From Melioribacteraceae bacterium (GTDB taxonomy: Bacteria > Bacteroidota > Ignavibacteria > Ignavibacteriales > Melioribacteraceae): a stretch of 6,089 nt of DNA. This document shows, in pieces, positions 5,918 to 6,089 of this stretch. Below the pieces are notes generated by a model that saw only the letters and a program-made list of their open reading frames with translations, made no database searches and was not told the DNA's origin. Made by a program: the position numbers and the translations under genes. How positions within the stretch are numbered: position 1 is the first letter of the stretch; each line of letters starts with the position of its first letter. The stretch spans positions 1 to 6,089 of the forward strand of contig JAQICK010000093.1 in assembly GCA_027858595.1 (NCBI GenBank), written 5' to 3'.

Positions 5918-6089
5918 AATTTTATTATCCTTTTTGTATCGTTATTAATTTTTACACTTTCATCTATTCGGTGATTAATTACCCAAATAATTTTGTTGTT
6001 ATTAAGTAAAAGAAATTGATTTTTTTTAGACATTGAATCTACTTTAATCTCCGTTAAAAAATTGGAAATGTTTTTTGTTCCATTAAGTC
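5905..6089 (-). CDS. tilS: tRNA(Ile)-lysidine synthetase, C-terminal fragment (runs off the right edge)
   Basis: TilS attaches lysine to C34 of the CAU-anticodon isoleucine tRNA so that it reads AUA. Only the last 60 codons and the stop (TAG at 5907-5905) are present; this reading frame is too short and start-less to be found as a normal open reading frame. Seen: LNGTKNISNFLTEIKV matches the 'G.kkvsdfFid.kip' stretch of the TilS C-terminal domain, followed by a strand reading IIWVINHRIDESVKI, close to the usual 'ivWv.G.Ridd.fkv', and a basic end TKRIIKLWVK. The catalytic N-terminal SGGxDS motif lies outside. The gene overlaps hpt by 13 bp, and its position just before hpt and ftsH is the classical arrangement, which strengthens a call based on a short fragment. 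Confidence 0.85.
   Translation of the reverse strand, partial: LNGTKNISNFLTEIKVDSMSKKNQFLLLNNNKIIWVINHRIDESVKINNDTKRIIKLWVK

Overview
This AT-rich window carries ordinary housekeeping genes from what looks like a member of the Bacteroidota/Chlorobiota/Ignavibacteriota group. Three things suggest this: a lipoprotein of the DUF4837 type, which I know only from that group; a QueE whose C-terminus ends in the HKYIWDPDKTGV style familiar there; and an FtsH that reads most like Chlorobi/Ignavibacteria FtsH. The assignment is inference from remembered sequence families, not a search.

Layout. Positions 1-71 (minus) hold the first 23 codons of a TetR-type repressor that runs off the left edge. Its upstream region has a clean palindromic operator (82-107) next to a good -10/-35 pair (107-134), the typical picture of autorepression. 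Diverging from it on the plus strand are queE (239-877) and queD (932-1348), two enzymes of the 7-deazaguanine (queuosine) pathway. They are separated by 54 bp that look like a degenerate copy of a dispersed CGCAAAG-type repeat. A hairpin (1350-1368) lies between convergent queD and a DUF4837 lipoprotein gene (1379-2479, minus).

The right two thirds is a leftward gene string, in transcription order: tilS (only its 3' end, 5905-6089), hpt (5357-5917), ftsH (3243-5333), and a dolichol/phytol-kinase-like membrane protein (2588-3259). tilS/hpt overlap by 13 bp, hpt/ftsH are 23 bp apart, and ftsH/kinase overlap by 17 bp, so this is very probably one translationally coupled operon whose promoter lies beyond the right edge. 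The DUF4837 gene follows after 108 bp and has a possible promoter of its own. The tilS-hpt-ftsH order is conserved in many distant bacteria: tRNA-Ile decoding, purine salvage, and membrane protein quality control.

I see no mobile element, CRISPR array, tRNA/rRNA gene, riboswitch or defence system, and no convincing novel system. The points most worth a second look are the TetR operator, the repeat between queE and queD, the lipid kinase placed directly after ftsH, and the uncharacterised lipoprotein.
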